64,000 bases of DNA from positions 1-64,000 of the forward strand of contig JANXOF010000037.1 in the NCBI GenBank assembly GCA_025353725.1. Direction: 5' to 3'. The notes under the pieces are model-generated. The model worked only from the letters and a program-made list of their open reading frames with translations, did not search any database and was not told the origin of the DNA. The stretch comes from Polyangiaceae bacterium. GTDB lineage: Bacteria; Myxococcota_A; Polyangia; Polyangiales; Polyangiaceae. A program made the translations under genes and the position numbers. How positions within the stretch are numbered: the stretch's first letter is position 1; every line of letters begins with the position of its first letter. Shown in pieces: positions 1 through 8,081 of this stretch.

Positions 1-573
1 GCGAATACGTTCGATCTCGGCTAGCGCAATTTTCCACTTCGGTTGAAAAGCGACATGCTCGGGAATTCCACTTTTCTTCCGGCGCACTGGGTCCGTTGCC
101 CACGTCTTCGGAACATAGAGACGCAAGGCCACGGGAACCGAAATGTCGTCGCGGGAGAGGGTCAACGACACAAGGCTCTGACAGTTGGACTGCTTTCCCA
201 GCGCGCCACAATACTGGTGCGCAACGCCGACCGAATGCTCTCCCTTCTTCGGAAGGGCCGTGTCATCAATAAGGAGGAAAGCACGGTCGCCCACGACGAG
301 GGCGTCGGACTTTGCTAAAAGCACATTCTCAATGGGCTCCGTTTCCCACTTCGAAACCGCAACGAAGTGATGAAGCTGCTGACTTTCGCCAGGCGCTACG
401 CGCGCCGCGAGGGGCTCCATGCTCTTTCGGTCCCCCGGAGCGATGAGGCCACGGACGTACAGCGGCGCCCAAACGCGGCGCACCTTGTGCTTGAAAACCG
501 CATCGAAAGGCGCGAACCAGCGCTCAAACTTTGCTTCCCAGAGGTCCTTCGTCGCAGATACGAGAGCGGTCAC
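1..573 (-). CDS. IS701-family transposase, 5' part (C-terminus beyond window start)
   Basis: Reading the minus strand from a GTG at 573 gives 191 uninterrupted codons to the window edge. The protein has the order expected of IS701-type DDE transposases: an N-terminal segment with a PGDRKSMEPLAAR block, the first catalytic Asp in LIDDTALPKKGEHSVGV, then HQYCGALGKQSNCQ and a WATDPVRRKKSGIPEH block. An in-frame TAA sits 9 bases upstream of the GTG, so the start is well bounded. The remaining DDE residues lie outside the window, so I cannot say whether the element is complete. I could not identify a terminal inverted repeat between 574 and 628, where the next gene ends. Confidence 0.88.
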   Translation of the reverse strand, partial: MTALVSATKDLWEAKFERWFAPFDAVFKHKVRRVWAPLYVRGLIAPGDRKSMEPLAARVAPGESQQLHHFVAVSKWETEPIENVLLAKSDALVVGDRAFLLIDDTALPKKGEHSVGVAHQYCGALGKQSNCQSLVSLTLSRDDISVPVALRLYVPKTWATDPVRRKKSGIPEHVAFQPKWKIALAEIERIR

Positions 574-628
574 GCTGACTTATGAAGCACTGCGATGAAC
601 CGATGGAAAGAAAAATGATGGAGTAGTG

Positions 629-1312
629 TTAAGGCATGGCTTTGGGGTCTTGCAAAAGTGCGCCGGTGAAGCGCGTGCGAAGGTAGAAGCCGCGCGGTAT
701 CGTCGCGATGGTTTCGCCCTCGGCGCCGAACGCGGTCGTCCGTATGCGCCCGTGAGCGGCCTTCGGGCGGACTTGAAGCCATCGTCCTCGGTGCGCCGTA
801 AGGTCTTCGATGCGCCCTACTCCGATGAGCCCGACGACGTCGTCAAAGTCGCCTCGCAAGACGGATTCTTGGTCCGTCGTCGGGCTCCAAAGGAGTGGTT
901 CGCCGACGCACCGGTCGGGCCAGGCGACGTCATCGCCTGCGATGAGAGGCACAAAAAGCACGCGCGCGAGCTTCGCGCGCACCCACGAGTCTTCCCATTC
1001 CTGGGTTTCGGCGTCCGCCAAGGACAGCGTGCATACGTACGTGGACTCGACGGGTACGCCCCGGAGGTCGACGGGAATCGTCTTCAGCTCGACGCCAAGG
1101 TCGGGAAAATCGCGGACCTTCGACGAGCCGCCGGTCGCGCCGAGCGCGAGCTCCAAGATGCCGCCGGCGGTGCCCTTGGTGCGCACCGCCGCACCTTCCG
1201 ACGACACACCAAGCGACGCCGCGAGATCTCGCACGCGAATACCGGCAAGGGCTCGGGCTCGGTTTAAGAGCGCACTTACCCCAGCGGCAACGTCGGCAGA
1301 GTCAGCACCCAT
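629..1312 (-). CDS. mutH: MutH-like DNA mismatch repair endonuclease
   Basis: The 227-residue product matches the length and the whole motif series of MutH, the endonuclease that nicks the unmethylated strand at hemimethylated GATC during mismatch repair. The catalytic set is present: Glu54 in GGILELALGA, then Asp68, Glu75 and Lys77 in DFPDLGVELKTI, followed by a GEPLLWSP block, IEDLTAHRGRWLQVRPKAA and a C-terminal GFYLRTRFTGALL. The ATG at 1312 was chosen because homology begins there; the longer frame would run into the divergent cystathionine synthase. The 69-base spacer between the two starts must hold both promoters. MutH is best known from gammaproteobacteria with Dam, so its presence here is notable. 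No Dam gene is visible in the window. Confidence 0.93.
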   Translation of the reverse strand: MGADSADVAAGVSALLNRARALAGIRVRDLAASLGVSSEGAAVRTKGTAGGILELALGATGGSSKVRDFPDLGVELKTIPVDLRGVPVESTYVCTLSLADAETQEWEDSWVRAKLARVLFVPLIAGDDVAWPDRCVGEPLLWSPTTDQESVLRGDFDDVVGLIGVGRIEDLTAHRGRWLQVRPKAAHGRIRTTAFGAEGETIATIPRGFYLRTRFTGALLQDPKAMP

Positions 1313-1381
1313 GGCAAGGGAAGTGCCTGCGTCGGGGTCGAGGTGCAAGCTATCCCTTGCGCTTCGTGCGGCGGGCATCGT

Positions 1382-2887
1382 ATGCCCGAAGACATGATGC
1401 ACGGCGCGCTCGAGGACATTACAAAAGCAGTGGGCAACACCCCCATTGTGCGACTCAACAGGGTCACAAAAGGGCTCGCTCCGGGCGTCGAGGTGTACGT
1501 GAAGTGCGAGTACCTGAACCCCGGCGGTAGCCACAAGGACCGCTTGGCGTGGAACCTCCTCCGCCGCGCCGAGGAAGCAGGCTTGAAGCCCGGCGGGACC
1601 ATCGTGGAGGCGACGAGTGGCAACACCGGCGCCTCACTCGCGATGCTCGCCGCGCTGCGCGGCTACAAGTGCGTGTTTGTCATGCCCGATAAGATGAGTC
1701 AGGAGAAAGTCTCGAACCTGAGGGCTTTTGGGGCCAAGGTCGTGATGTGTCCGACCGCCGTGGATGCCGATGACCCACGCAGCTATTACAAAGTGTCGCG
1801 GCGCATTGCCGATGAAACTCCCGATTCGTTTTATGCGAATCAATATCATAACCCCGCAAACCCGGAAGCCCACTACCTCTGGACGGGCCCGGAGATTTGG
1901 AAACAAACCAAAGGCGACTTTGATGTTTTCGCCGCGGGGCTCGGGACAGGCGGCACGGTGAGCGGCACGGGTAAGTTTCTCAAAGAGAAAATGCCCGACG
2001 TCACGATTCTTGGTGTCGATCCGGTTGGCTCGCTTTATTACGATTTTGTGAAAACTGGCCGCATCACTAAGCCGTTTTCGTACAAGGTCGAGGGCATCGG
2101 AGAAGACTTTTTTCCGACGACGATGAACTTGAAAATTCTCGACGACATCGTTCGAGTCGACGACAAAGAGTGCTTTTTGATGACGCGCGACATGACGCGT
2201 CTCGAGGGCCTCTTCGTGGGTGGCTCCGGCGGCGCCGCGGTGGCGGGAGCGATCAAATGGGCCAAAAACAAGAAGGGCCCGCTCAAGATTCTCGTGTTCT
2301 TGTGCGACGCCGGACAAAAGTACGTGTCCAAGATCTTCAACGACGATTGGATGCGCGAAAACGGCTTCCTCGAAGAGGAGCCTGGCTTGGGCACCGTGGC
2401 CGACGTGCTCCACATGCGCGGTAAGCGAAAAATCGTGACCGCTTCGAGCTCTGCGAAGGTGAAAGCGGTTATCGAAACGCTAAAGCAATTGGGAATTAGC
2501 CAGTTGCCCGTCGTTGACAAAGGCAAGCTGCGCGGCGTGGTCGGTGAGATCGACCTCCTTCGCCATCTCGTGGCGGGGGGCGCGAAAGCGTCGACCTCGA
2601 CGATCGCCTCGCTCGTTGAAAGCGATTACGCGACAGTCACGCCAGACACCAAGCTTGAGCTCCTCCAAAACGTGCTCGCCGACGCGCGCGCCGCGATTGT
2701 GATGGAAAGCGACTCAGTCGTAGGGATCGTCACGAAGATCGACCTCATCGAATACCTCTCGACAAAGAGCGTTGAGGTCGTTGCGGTGGCGAAGCCGAAA
2801 AAAGTAAAGGCGAAGTCGGAAAAGCAAAAATCGAAGGCTGATAAGTCGACGCGAGCGACGACCAAAGCCGCGAAGTCGAAAGCCTGA
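1382..2887 (+). CDS. cbs: Cystathionine beta-synthase with C-terminal CBS pair and Lys-rich tail
   Basis: PLP-dependent beta-replacement enzyme, expected to condense serine or O-acetylserine with homocysteine (or sulfide) in transsulfuration. The N-terminal 330 residues are a cysteine synthase fold: the PLP lysine is Lys52 in NPGGSHKDR, with the substrate loop TSGNTGAS and the phosphate loop GLGTGGTVSGTG. Two CBS domains occupy roughly residues 340-460 (SQLPVVDKGKLRGVVGEID and a second copy ending GIVTKIDLIEYL), so adenosyl-ligand regulation is plausible. The last 35 residues are a Lys/Ala-rich, histone H1-like tail. Starts at 1382, 1394 and 1397 are all possible; none has a strong Shine-Dalgarno sequence. 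Confidence 0.92.
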   Translation: MPEDMMHGALEDITKAVGNTPIVRLNRVTKGLAPGVEVYVKCEYLNPGGSHKDRLAWNLLRRAEEAGLKPGGTIVEATSGNTGASLAMLAALRGYKCVFVMPDKMSQEKVSNLRAFGAKVVMCPTAVDADDPRSYYKVSRRIADETPDSFYANQYHNPANPEAHYLWTGPEIWKQTKGDFDVFAAGLGTGGTVSGTGKFLKEKMPDVTILGVDPVGSLYYDFVKTGRITKPFSYKVEGIGEDFFPTTMNLKILDDIVRVDDKECFLMTRDMTRLEGLFVGGSGGAAVAGAIKWAKNKKGPLKILVFLCDAGQKYVSKIFNDDWMRENGFLEEEPGLGTVADVLHMRGKRKIVTASSSAKVKAVIETLKQLGISQLPVVDKGKLRGVVGEIDLLRHLVAGGAKASTSTIASLVESDYATVTPDTKLELLQNVLADARAAIVMESDSVVGIVTKIDLIEYLSTKSVEVVAVAKPKKVKAKSEKQKSKADKSTRATTKAAKSKA

Positions 2888-2955
2888 AAAAGTCTTTCTC
2901 GGTAGTCCTCCTGCTCTACGCGACCAAGGAGCCTTCAGGTACTCCCCGCAGGCCT

Positions 2956-2972
2956 CCACACCCATGGTGTGG
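2956..2972. repeat. Short perfect inverted repeat after cbs
   Basis: Seven-base arms CCACACC and GGTGTGG enclose a three-base loop about 70 bases after the cbs stop. No T-run follows on either strand, so a terminator role is only a guess. Confidence 0.3.
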
Positions 2973-3056
2973 GTACGTCTCGGGGGGCTTGAGCCCATAA
3001 AGCTGCGCGTCGCGCCCGTGAGGAAAAGCGCTTTGCGTTTCGTCTGGAGCTGCCCT

Positions 3057-3270
3057 TCACTTGCGCGAGCGCCGCGAGGGTCGGTGTAGCTTGACGAAGC
3101 GAAGCTTTGCCATCCGCTCGAAATCTGAATCGAGCGACCAAATCGAAGCGTGGTGCTCGTCTGCCGAAGCGCCGATCCGCACATTCATCACGCCGAACCG
3201 ATGCCCGGCTCGCGTTGCTTTTTGGAGCCACGCTTTCACGCGCTTCCATCCGTCTCGCGAGATCATTTTC
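3057..3270 (-). pseudogene. Truncated VapC-like PIN-domain remnant
   Basis: Only the last third of a PIN-domain toxin can be read: a VKAWLQKATRAGHRFGVM stretch, then HHASIWSLDSDFERMAKL and RFVKLHRP, ending at a TGA at 3057. This is the usual C-terminus of VapC-type ribonucleases. The sequence upstream in the same frame (towards 3446) does not resemble a PIN N-terminus and runs into the next gene, so the first acidic residues are missing. The normally conserved Asp of the middle motif (DLLIAA in relatives) reads Asn-Val-Arg here. No antitoxin gene is seen. I call this a decayed toxin fragment. Confidence 0.6.
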
Positions 3271-3288
3271 GCGGCCGACTTCGAGCGG

Positions 3289-4143
3289 TTATCCCGGGGC
3301 GAGGTAAGGTAGTTCGACCCAGTGGTGCTGACCGTCTGGAAATACGACGAGGCGCTGCGAGCCGCTGACGAGGTGGACCGTGCCGGGGTAACGCTGTCCG
3401 TTGGCCCACGTGACGCTGACTCGCGCGCCTGGTTGATAAGGTACACCGTAGCTGGGTGCCGGCGCAGCTAAGGGAGTCCAGCCGTTCACGGCGGGCGGCA
3501 TCGGCTGTGCGTGTGGTGCCTGGTGCGGCGCGCTTTGCGCAGGGTGTTGGGTCACCGGATGCGCGCGCGGCGGGGGTGGCGCTACGGTTGCTGCAACGTG
3601 GAGGTGCGTACGGTCCTGGCGTCGTGGTGCGGCCTGTGCGTTCGGCAAATCGAAAGGCGATAGCGAACCGGGATTGGCCATGATGGGTAGGAATTGGGTT
3701 CCCTTGAGTTGGGCTGGGGGCACAACGTCGGGTACAGCGGTAATCGCTTGTTCTAACTCTCCACGGGAGGCGGCCCGCGCGTCAAAGCTGTCGATGTTGC
3801 TGATGGCAAGCTTTGACACTTGAGGTGCAGCGGAAGGATCACCCACGCCGGGCGTCGTGTACGCGTCGGCCGCGGACGACGGGACCGGTTCCGATGACGA
3901 CGTTCGCACGCTCGCGCCTACCGACGGGTCGAGCGAGGGCCCCGCGGTTCGTGCGAACGGATCCACACGCGAGGAAGGTCGCTCCTCCGCGTACCCCAAC
4001 GTGGCTGCGGCATTTGGGTGTGATGCGGGGGAAACGCCCGTAGAAGCGCTTGGAGATCGAGGATCGCCGGACGGAAGTCCGCACGCCGCGCAAAACTTTC
4101 TCGACCCGAGGAGCTCGGCTCCACACCTCGCGCAATCCGTCAT
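3289..4143 (-). CDS. Zinc-ribbon protein with disordered linker and SH3/Tudor-like C-terminus
   Basis: The 284-residue protein begins MTDCARCGAELLGSRKFCAAC, a double-CxxC zinc ribbon. A long Pro/Ala/Ser-rich, probably disordered linker follows (about residues 30-220). The C-terminal 60 residues (RVSVTWANGQRYPGTVHLV and VVFPDGQHHWVELPYL) look like a small SH3- or Tudor-like barrel of the kind often seen at the ends of myxobacterial zinc-ribbon proteins. The ATG at 4143 is used because the ribbon starts there. No enzymatic motif is visible; a protein- or nucleic-acid-binding role is likely but unproven. It lies 63 bases downstream of the HEAT-methyltransferase gene on the same strand. Confidence 0.75.
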   Translation of the reverse strand: MTDCARCGAELLGSRKFCAACGLPSGDPRSPSASTGVSPASHPNAAATLGYAEERPSSRVDPFARTAGPSLDPSVGASVRTSSSEPVPSSAADAYTTPGVGDPSAAPQVSKLAISNIDSFDARAASRGELEQAITAVPDVVPPAQLKGTQFLPIMANPGSLSPFDLPNAQAAPRRQDRTHLHVAATVAPPPPRAHPVTQHPAQSAPHQAPHAQPMPPAVNGWTPLAAPAPSYGVPYQPGARVSVTWANGQRYPGTVHLVSGSQRLVVFPDGQHHWVELPYLAPG

Positions 4144-4206
4144 GGAGCCCTTAGTTTGAGCCACCGACCGCGCCGGCACAAGGCGCTTTGGTTCGCCCCC
4201 GCGCGC

Positions 4207-5877
4207 TCACCTCGCGCTCGGTTTTCGAAGGACGCTGAGCTCGGCGGGGAACCCTCCCATATCGACCGTCGAAGTGGCTTCGAGGACGAGGCCCGCCCTC
4301 TCGGCGCGCGCGTTCAGTGAGGCCTCTGGCGCGGCCCAGACCAACGCGCCGCCGGGAACGAGCACCCGCGCGGCGTGGTCGACGAAGCGCTCCAGCAACG
4401 CGCCGTGGGTCCCGCGCTGGACACGACGACCCATGGGCGGATTGGTCACGATGAGCGTGACGTCTTTGGGCTCGACCGTCATCGCGTCGGCGACGGACAG
4501 CGTGGCGCCTTCGATTCCCGCGTTCGCGAGATTAAAGCGTGCGGCGTCGATCGCCTCGCGGTCAATGTCGGTCCCTGTAAGCGAGGCGTATGCTCCAAAG
4601 CGCGCGCGCTCGACCAATTCGGCGCCCGCTCCGACAAAGGGATCCCAAACGACGTCGTCGGGACGAGCGGCGACCGAACGCGCGAGGGCCGCGGCGATGG
4701 TTGGGTGCGACGACGCGGGCACGGTTGAACTTCGGTAGGCGAACCTCGGGTCGACAAAGCCACGGGGGACGAGCTCGATCGAAACGCGGTCGCGGTAGTC
4801 GTCGACGAGCACCTCCCACGTGCTTTCGGTCGGGTCGTTAACGAGTTCCTTCGTTGCCGCGGCCATCAATTCCGCACAGCGCCACGCGAGCGCGCGACGA
4901 TGACCGCCGTGAGTCCAAGCCAACCGAAATCGAATGGGGCCGCCGTCGGTGCGCGTGAAGGCTCGAAAAATAGCGAGCGCGCGCGGTTCAGTCATCGCCC
5001 GCACGACGGCTTCGGCGATCTCGCCACGCACGGGAACCGCGTCGAGAGGAAACCCCACGTGAAGCGCTGTCCGCACGCTGAGCGCGCTCGCGAGGGGGCC
5101 CGCGAGCTTCGCATCGACCCGCCCAGGCCCCGCGACGCGCGGATGCCAACTGTCGCCGAGCTCGCGACTCACGATCGCCTCGAGCCCCGTGCGCGAATGA
5201 AAGCGAACTGTGAGCGGTGCGTCCGCCCTCTGCGTCGGCTCGATCGCCCCAGGTTTGTCGCGTGCCGTGCCGCGATCGATCATGAGTGCGGCACGCGTCG
5301 CCTTTTGCGCGAGGCCGCTCGGCGAGGCTCCGCTCGCCGACGTTGCGGCGACGTTGAGGCGTGCGCGTGCAGCTTCGGACCCGACTTTGCCCAGCGCGTC
5401 CGCGAGCGCGCGCTGGTCGTCGCTCGTGCCCACGTCCCAAGCGTTAAGCAGGGCTTGCTCAACGCTCGCGCGCTCGCCCGGGTCGGCGGGCTTCAACTTA
5501 CCGAGTGCTCGAGCTGATGCGTGACGCGTCTTCGGATCGGAATCACCCAGCGCCTTCGTAAGCCAAGCTCGTGCTTTGGCGACGGCCAGACCGGCCTCGG
5601 TAGGGGTCGGCGCCGTGGCTGCGACGCGCCCAAGCGTACGGGCAAGCCGTCCACGCGAAGGCCTTTTCGCAGTCTCGAGGGCGCCCAGGATGCCTTCGAG
5701 GATGCGAGGCAAATGCATCGTTTCGATGCGCGCGATAGCCTGTTCGGTGGCCTTGGCGAGGTCCTCGTCGTCCTCCTCGAACAGTGCGAGGAGTGCGCCC
5801 AAACCGCGTATGCCGGGGGTGTAGCCGGGGGCGCGCACGCGCTGGGCAAGGCCAGTCTCGCTCGAGGAAGGAGGCAT
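4207..5877 (-). CDS. HEAT-repeat / THUMP-like / RNA guanine-N2 methyltransferase fusion
   Basis: The 556-residue protein has three parts. Residues about 20-195 are alpha-helical repeats of HEAT type (KTRHASARALGKL, DQRALADALGKVGSEAAR). Residues about 215-370 resemble the THUMP-containing region of TrmN/RlmL-type RNA methyltransferases (VRFHSRTGLEAIVSREL). The last 185 residues are a class I SAM fold with motif I in VWDPFVGAGAELVERARFG, the acidic ribose ligand in GTDIDREAIDAAR and the catalytic NPPMGRR motif typical of amino-nitrogen methylation of RNA guanine. A tRNA or 23S rRNA m2G activity is therefore inferred. The HEAT front end is not usual for the family. ATG 5877 is preferred over GTG 5883. 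Confidence 0.8.
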   Translation of the reverse strand: MPPSSSETGLAQRVRAPGYTPGIRGLGALLALFEEDDEDLAKATEQAIARIETMHLPRILEGILGALETAKRPSRGRLARTLGRVAATAPTPTEAGLAVAKARAWLTKALGDSDPKTRHASARALGKLKPADPGERASVEQALLNAWDVGTSDDQRALADALGKVGSEAARARLNVAATSASGASPSGLAQKATRAALMIDRGTARDKPGAIEPTQRADAPLTVRFHSRTGLEAIVSRELGDSWHPRVAGPGRVDAKLAGPLASALSVRTALHVGFPLDAVPVRGEIAEAVVRAMTEPRALAIFRAFTRTDGGPIRFRLAWTHGGHRRALAWRCAELMAAATKELVNDPTESTWEVLVDDYRDRVSIELVPRGFVDPRFAYRSSTVPASSHPTIAAALARSVAARPDDVVWDPFVGAGAELVERARFGAYASLTGTDIDREAIDAARFNLANAGIEGATLSVADAMTVEPKDVTLIVTNPPMGRRVQRGTHGALLERFVDHAARVLVPGGALVWAAPEASLNARAERAGLVLEATSTVDMGGFPAELSVLRKPSAR

Positions 5878-5947
5878 GATCACTTTGCCTTACACGACTT
5901 CGTCGATCGGCGTAACCAGAGGGCGGCCCTATGCGTACTCTCTCTCT

Positions 5948-5954
5948 GGAGGAG
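5948..5954 (+). promoter_or_regulatory. Strong Shine-Dalgarno sequence deciding the molybdoenzyme start
   Basis: GGAGGAG lies five bases before the GTG at 5960. It supports that start over the ATG at 5876, which would overlap the divergent methyltransferase gene. Confidence 0.7.
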
Positions 5955-5959
5955 CCGCC

Positions 5960-6700
5960 GTGACCCGAAACTTTCGTTCTCCCGAAGATCCGTTGTTTGA
6001 AGGGGCTCAGGTGCCCTCGATGAGCCGTCGTCATTTCGTGCGCTCGGCGACCGTCGGCACGGTCGTGATTGCGTTAGGCGGCGCGGGCTATTGCCTCGCC
6101 GGCCAAGAAGACGAGAAAAAAGCGCGCGCGACGCTGAGGCCGGATGGTCGTCCGCGCTTGCCGCCAGGGCAGTATCTGCTCAACCGTATTCGTCCGATGG
6201 GCGGTATCGAAGGCGACCCGAGCCCGGGAAGCTGGCGGCTGCAAGTGGCCGGCGAAGTCGAAACTCCGTATTCGTTGGACCTCACCGAACTGCACAACAT
6301 GGCGCAGGTCGACCAGGTCGCCGACGTTCACTGCGTCACCAAGTGGACCGTGCTCGACGCAAAGTGGACAGGCGTAAAGCTCGCCGCCCTCGCCGCGCGC
6401 GCGAACGTAAAAGCCTCGGCACGGCACGTCATTTTCGAAGCGTTCGGGGGATATACGGCGAACGTGCGCTTGGCCGAGGCCCTCGCGTCAAACGTAATGC
6501 TCGCTCACAAGTACGAAGGTCAGCCGCTCGCGCGCGCGCACGGTGCGCCGGTGCGTATCGTCATGCCCGACCTCTACTTTTGGAAGAGCGCGAAATGGAT
6601 CACCGGAATTCGGTTCACCGCGAGCGACAAGCCCGGCTACTGGGAAACGCGTGGGTACCACAACCACGCTGACCCTTGGAAAGAGGAGCGGTATGGTTGA
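5960..6700 (+). CDS. Tat-exported sulfite oxidase-like molybdopterin oxidoreductase
   Basis: The 246-residue protein has a twin-arginine signal (SRRHFVRS at 22-29, then a hydrophobic stretch ending near Gln49) and one molybdopterin domain of the sulfite oxidase/YedY superfamily. The molybdenum-ligand Cys is Cys125 in DVHCVTKW. Other family landmarks are GFEAFGGYTANV-like text, GAPVRIVMPDLYFWKSAKWI and WETRGYH near the C-terminus. It is expected to act in the periplasm with the overlapping PepSY membrane protein downstream, which may carry its electrons. The substrate cannot be read from sequence; methionine sulfoxide reduction (as in MsrP) is one option. Confidence 0.88.
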   Translation: MTRNFRSPEDPLFEGAQVPSMSRRHFVRSATVGTVVIALGGAGYCLAGQEDEKKARATLRPDGRPRLPPGQYLLNRIRPMGGIEGDPSPGSWRLQVAGEVETPYSLDLTELHNMAQVDQVADVHCVTKWTVLDAKWTGVKLAALAARANVKASARHVIFEAFGGYTANVRLAEALASNVMLAHKYEGQPLARAHGAPVRIVMPDLYFWKSAKWITGIRFTASDKPGYWETRGYHNHADPWKEERYG

Positions 6701-7298
6701 CGAGACGTCGAAGTCACCTGTTCTCAAGCCTAAAAAGAAGGCGCGTTGGAGACCTTGGCTGCGCGCAGCTCATCGCGACGTGGGCTACGTCGTTGTCGGA
6801 CTCACGTTTATCTATGCGCTATCCGGATTAGCTGTAAACCACCTGACCGACTGGAGCGACGGCGACGCGAGCTTCAAGACGTACACGGCCACGCACGAGT
6901 TTTCGCCCTTGACTGGAGATGACCAGACCATCGCGGATGGACTGCGAAAGCGCTTAGCGATTCGGGAAGTACCGCGCGAGCTGTACCGTCCGACGCCCGA
7001 CGAATTAGAGATTATTTTCGACAAGCGCTCGTTGCATGTCAATACGACGACGGGCCACGTCGTTGACGAAGGCCAAAAGCCGAGATTCATCTTGCGCATG
7101 GCAAACTGGTTGCACCTGAATCGAGGAAAGAAAGCGTGGACGTACGTAGCAGACGCGTACGCGTCGAGCCTTTTGCTCCTTGCCACCAGCGGAATGTTCA
7201 TGATCGCTGGGAAGAAGGGAATTCTGGGGCGCGGCGCGATCCTCGTGGGCTTAGGAATGGCCATCCCCGCGGTCTACATCACGTTGGCGGGACCGTGA
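6693..7298 (+). CDS. PepSY-associated transmembrane protein
   Basis: The 201-residue protein starts at an ATG that overlaps the molybdoenzyme stop by eight bases, so the pair is translationally coupled. After a basic N-terminus, a first transmembrane helix (GYVVVGLTFIYALSGLAVN, about residues 33-52) leads to a periplasmic PepSY-like domain. A conserved NWLHLNRGKKAW segment precedes two closing helices (LLLLATSGMFMIAG and AILVGLGMAIPAVYITL). His residues near the membrane (AHRD, NWLHLN) could ligate heme, as in the PepSY/iron-reductase-like membrane proteins paired with molybdoenzymes. An electron-transfer role for the upstream enzyme is inference from position. Confidence 0.8.
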   Translation: MVDETSKSPVLKPKKKARWRPWLRAAHRDVGYVVVGLTFIYALSGLAVNHLTDWSDGDASFKTYTATHEFSPLTGDDQTIADGLRKRLAIREVPRELYRPTPDELEIIFDKRSLHVNTTTGHVVDEGQKPRFILRMANWLHLNRGKKAWTYVADAYASSLLLLATSGMFMIAGKKGILGRGAILVGLGMAIPAVYITLAGP

Positions 7299-7321
7299 TT
7301 CCTCGCGCGCTAACGCATGAC

Positions 7322-8026
7322 ATGGGCAAAACGCCTCGCCGCAAGCGGGTCGCAGTCGCTTGGCTAGCAGCTGTGACGCTCTGCACCGCCTGCGCCGCCT
7401 CGGAAGACCTACCCGGTGGCGATTCGCCATCGACGCCGCGAACTCCAAAGCTCGGCGCGATCGATCGCGGGCTATACGGGTTCGACGGCACCAACACGAA
7501 AGCCAAAGACAACAGCGTCATCTACACGTTCGTTGACGCCGCAGCCGTTGGGCGAAAGCAGTATTTTGAGGGGACTACGTTTTTCGCCGAAAACTACCAA
7601 GCTATCGTTGACCGAGGCGTGGCTCAAATATGCCAAGAAGACGCGAAAAGGCCCTTCGCCCAGCTTTATCTCCTTGGCTACAGCCGCGGTGGCGTCGCGG
7701 CACTTGAAGTCGCGGCTCGCGTCGCGAAGGAGTGTGCGCGACCCGTGCCCGTCACGTGGCTCGGTCTCGTCGATACGGTTGCGACCTCTGTTGAAAGCAG
7801 CCTAAGGATTGGCAACGCACGCGAGGGACTGGCCACGACGCAATGCCTACACCTCGTCAAATCACACGAGCGATTACCGTTTCTTGGGACCGCGGACGTT
7901 CTCTCGTGCCCGTCCGTTCAGGTCGAGGCCGACCACCTCCAGATGGCTGGGTCGACCGAAGTTGCCGCGCGGCTTCGAGCCGACGTGGAGCGCATCGCCC
8001 CTGACTTTTTTGAGGCAGCGCGGTAG
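7322..8026 (+). CDS. DUF2235-like alpha/beta-hydrolase lipoprotein
   Basis: The 234-residue protein carries a lipoprotein-type signal (RRKRVAVAWLAAVTLCTAC, predicted lipid Cys in LCTAC). The mature part starts with an FDGTNTK block as in DUF2235 proteins, then YLLGYSRGGVAALEVA with the nucleophile elbow GYSRG, LGLVDTVAT with a likely acid, and a late EADHLQM His. This is the serine-hydrolase layout of DUF2235, a family that includes phospholipase effectors. A GTG at 7295 overlapping the PepSY stop is an alternative start that would couple the genes but adds a basic N-terminal extension. Substrate unknown. Confidence 0.7.
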   Translation: MGKTPRRKRVAVAWLAAVTLCTACAASEDLPGGDSPSTPRTPKLGAIDRGLYGFDGTNTKAKDNSVIYTFVDAAAVGRKQYFEGTTFFAENYQAIVDRGVAQICQEDAKRPFAQLYLLGYSRGGVAALEVAARVAKECARPVPVTWLGLVDTVATSVESSLRIGNAREGLATTQCLHLVKSHERLPFLGTADVLSCPSVQVEADHLQMAGSTEVAARLRADVERIAPDFFEAAR

Positions 8027-8081
8027 CAACGTGCGGTGGTTCGACGGCGGCGTTCGGCGCGTGACTCGCTCGAGCTGTCGT

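Noticed and set aside
1313-1534. Upstream extension of mutH to 1534
   Set aside because: The added residues have no MutH homology and would run through the start of the divergent cystathionine synthase.
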